Assembly: GCF_000252125.1 (NCBI RefSeq)
Contig: NZ_AHKF01000018.1
Span: 682,001 to 746,000, forward strand
DNA length: 64,000 nt
Origin: Flavobacterium frigoris PS1
Lineage (GTDB): Bacteria > Bacteroidota > Bacteroidia > Flavobacteriales > Flavobacteriaceae
Direction of reading: 5' to 3'
Within the stretch, counting starts at the first letter, position 1. Each line of letters begins with the position of its first letter. Below are positions 63,356 to 64,000 of the stretch, in pieces. The notes below the pieces were generated by a model. The model ran no database searches. It saw nothing but the letters and a program-made list of their open reading frames with translations, and was not told the DNA's origin. The position numbers and the translations under genes were made by a program.

Positions 63356-64000
63356 TTAATTCAAGGTTCTATATTCCACTGGTGTTTTACCTGTCTTTTG
63401 TTTAAATAGTTTATTAAAATATTGGGGATATTCAAATCCTAAACTGTATGCTATTTCATTGATGTTTTTTTCTGTATTTATTAAATACGTTTTTGCTTGT
63501 TCTATAAGGTAAAAATGAATGTGTTCTTGCCCGTTTTTACCAGTTTCCTTTTTTAGTAGGTCACTCAAATAGCTTGGCGATAAGTTTACTTTTTCTGCTA
63601 AAAAGGCAACGCTCGGCAATCCTTGTACTTTGACATTTGATTCGGAAAAATAGGTGTTTAAGATGGTTTCTATTTGAGCTATTATTGACTTGTTGGTTTG
63701 GCTTCTGGTAATCATTTGTCGGCCATAAAACCTGGAACAATAATTCAATAATAATTCGATGGTCGAGACAATGATATGTTGGCTGTGCATATCAATATTT
63801 TCTTGAAGTTCCGTTTGAATTTTTTGGACACATTCAAATAAAATAATTTTTTCTTTGTCAGAGAGATGAAGGGCTTCTGCAACTTCATAATTAAAAAAGC
63901 TGTACCTTTTTAATTTGTCATTTAGGGAAGTAGCTCTAATCAGGTCGGGGTGAAAAAACAAACCCCAACCCATCATGTTTTCTTTGTGCTCTATTTCATT
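63356..64000 (-). CDS. AraC family transcriptional regulator (5' end cut by the window)
   Basis: The visible 214 codons are open to the window edge; codons before the ATG pair at 63971-63976 (NEIEHKEN) continue in frame, so the true start lies outside. The C-terminal ~100 residues form a double helix-turn-helix with SPSYLSDLLKKETGK and the signature EIAYSLGFEYPQYFNKLFKQKTGKTPVEYR. The part before it (GWGLFFHPDLIRATSL...) is the end of a cupin-like sensor domain. Targets unknown; it is followed by a copy of the interspersed repeat end. Confidence 0.92.
   Translation of the reverse strand, partial: NEIEHKENMMGWGLFFHPDLIRATSLNDKLKRYSFFNYEVAEALHLSDKEKIILFECVQKIQTELQENIDMHSQHIIVSTIELLLNYCSRFYGRQMITRSQTNKSIIAQIETILNTYFSESNVKVQGLPSVAFLAEKVNLSPSYLSDLLKKETGKNGQEHIHFYLIEQAKTYLINTEKNINEIAYSLGFEYPQYFNKLFKQKTGKTPVEYRTLN

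Overview
The window looks like a piece of a Flavobacterium-type (Bacteroidota, Flavobacteriaceae) chromosome. Most of it is AT-rich. Promoters carry the Bacteroidota -7 element TAnnTTTG instead of a sigma70 TATAAT box, and strong Shine-Dalgarno sequences are rare. Gene content also fits: a NagB fused to a PIG-L domain, a YifB-type AAA protein, a large PAS/GAF hybrid histidine kinase, and a NUDIX-fold sugar regulator. I saw no rRNA, tRNA, CRISPR array, phage or insertion sequence.

Layout. (1) 1-9.0 kb, plus strand: a DeoR regulator and nagB, sharing GCAA-type operator repeats, then an FAD/Fe-S oxidoreductase, an APC amino acid permease and a DUF4442 protein. (2) 9.1-13.9 kb: a Cys/Met-metabolism PLP enzyme divergent from an Lrp/AsnC regulator, then lpd, a lipocalin lipoprotein and a DoxX-like membrane protein. 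(3) 14.1-18.8 kb: a pabB-tilS-dsbD run. (4) 18.9-30.3 kb, minus strand: amtB; two amidohydrolase-superfamily genes closed by a strong terminator; and a five-gene operon (sodium:solute symporter, GNAT, M20 peptidase, alanine racemase, ornithine-racemase-like protein) that looks like uptake and processing of amino acids including D-forms. (5) 30.6-46.4 kb: a YifB-like ATPase, a DEAD-box helicase, a zinc metallopeptidase, the hybrid kinase, a nitroreductase/aldehyde dehydrogenase pair, an RluA pseudouridine synthase, a GT39/GT2 pair and panB. (6) 47.2-52.4 kb: an acyltransferase, a GH3 glycosidase divergent from a NUDIX-fold regulator with a perfect palindrome between them, then a broken NTF2-like gene. 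(7) 52.4-59.4 kb: APC permease, acyl-CoA ligase, a small membrane protein, a zinc-finger FAD monooxygenase of higher GC than its neighbours, and a sterol-desaturase-like hydroxylase. (8) 60.1-64.0 kb: an accessory stretch of minus-strand genes (GNAT, FMN-binding PaiB type, MBL hydrolase with Crp/Fnr, AraC cut by the window edge).

The least expected structure is in region 8. Two homologous ~130-bp elements in the same orientation flank the PaiB gene, and a third copy of their conserved end lies 3' of the AraC gene. This gives a gene-plus-repeat pattern like an integron cassette array, although canonical attC core sites are not clear. Other points of interest are the DeoR operators, the palindromic operator candidate in the GH3/NUDIX-regulator gap, the NUDIX box that has lost its catalytic glutamates, an amidohydrolase homologue lacking its metal motif, and the freshly broken NTF2-like gene.
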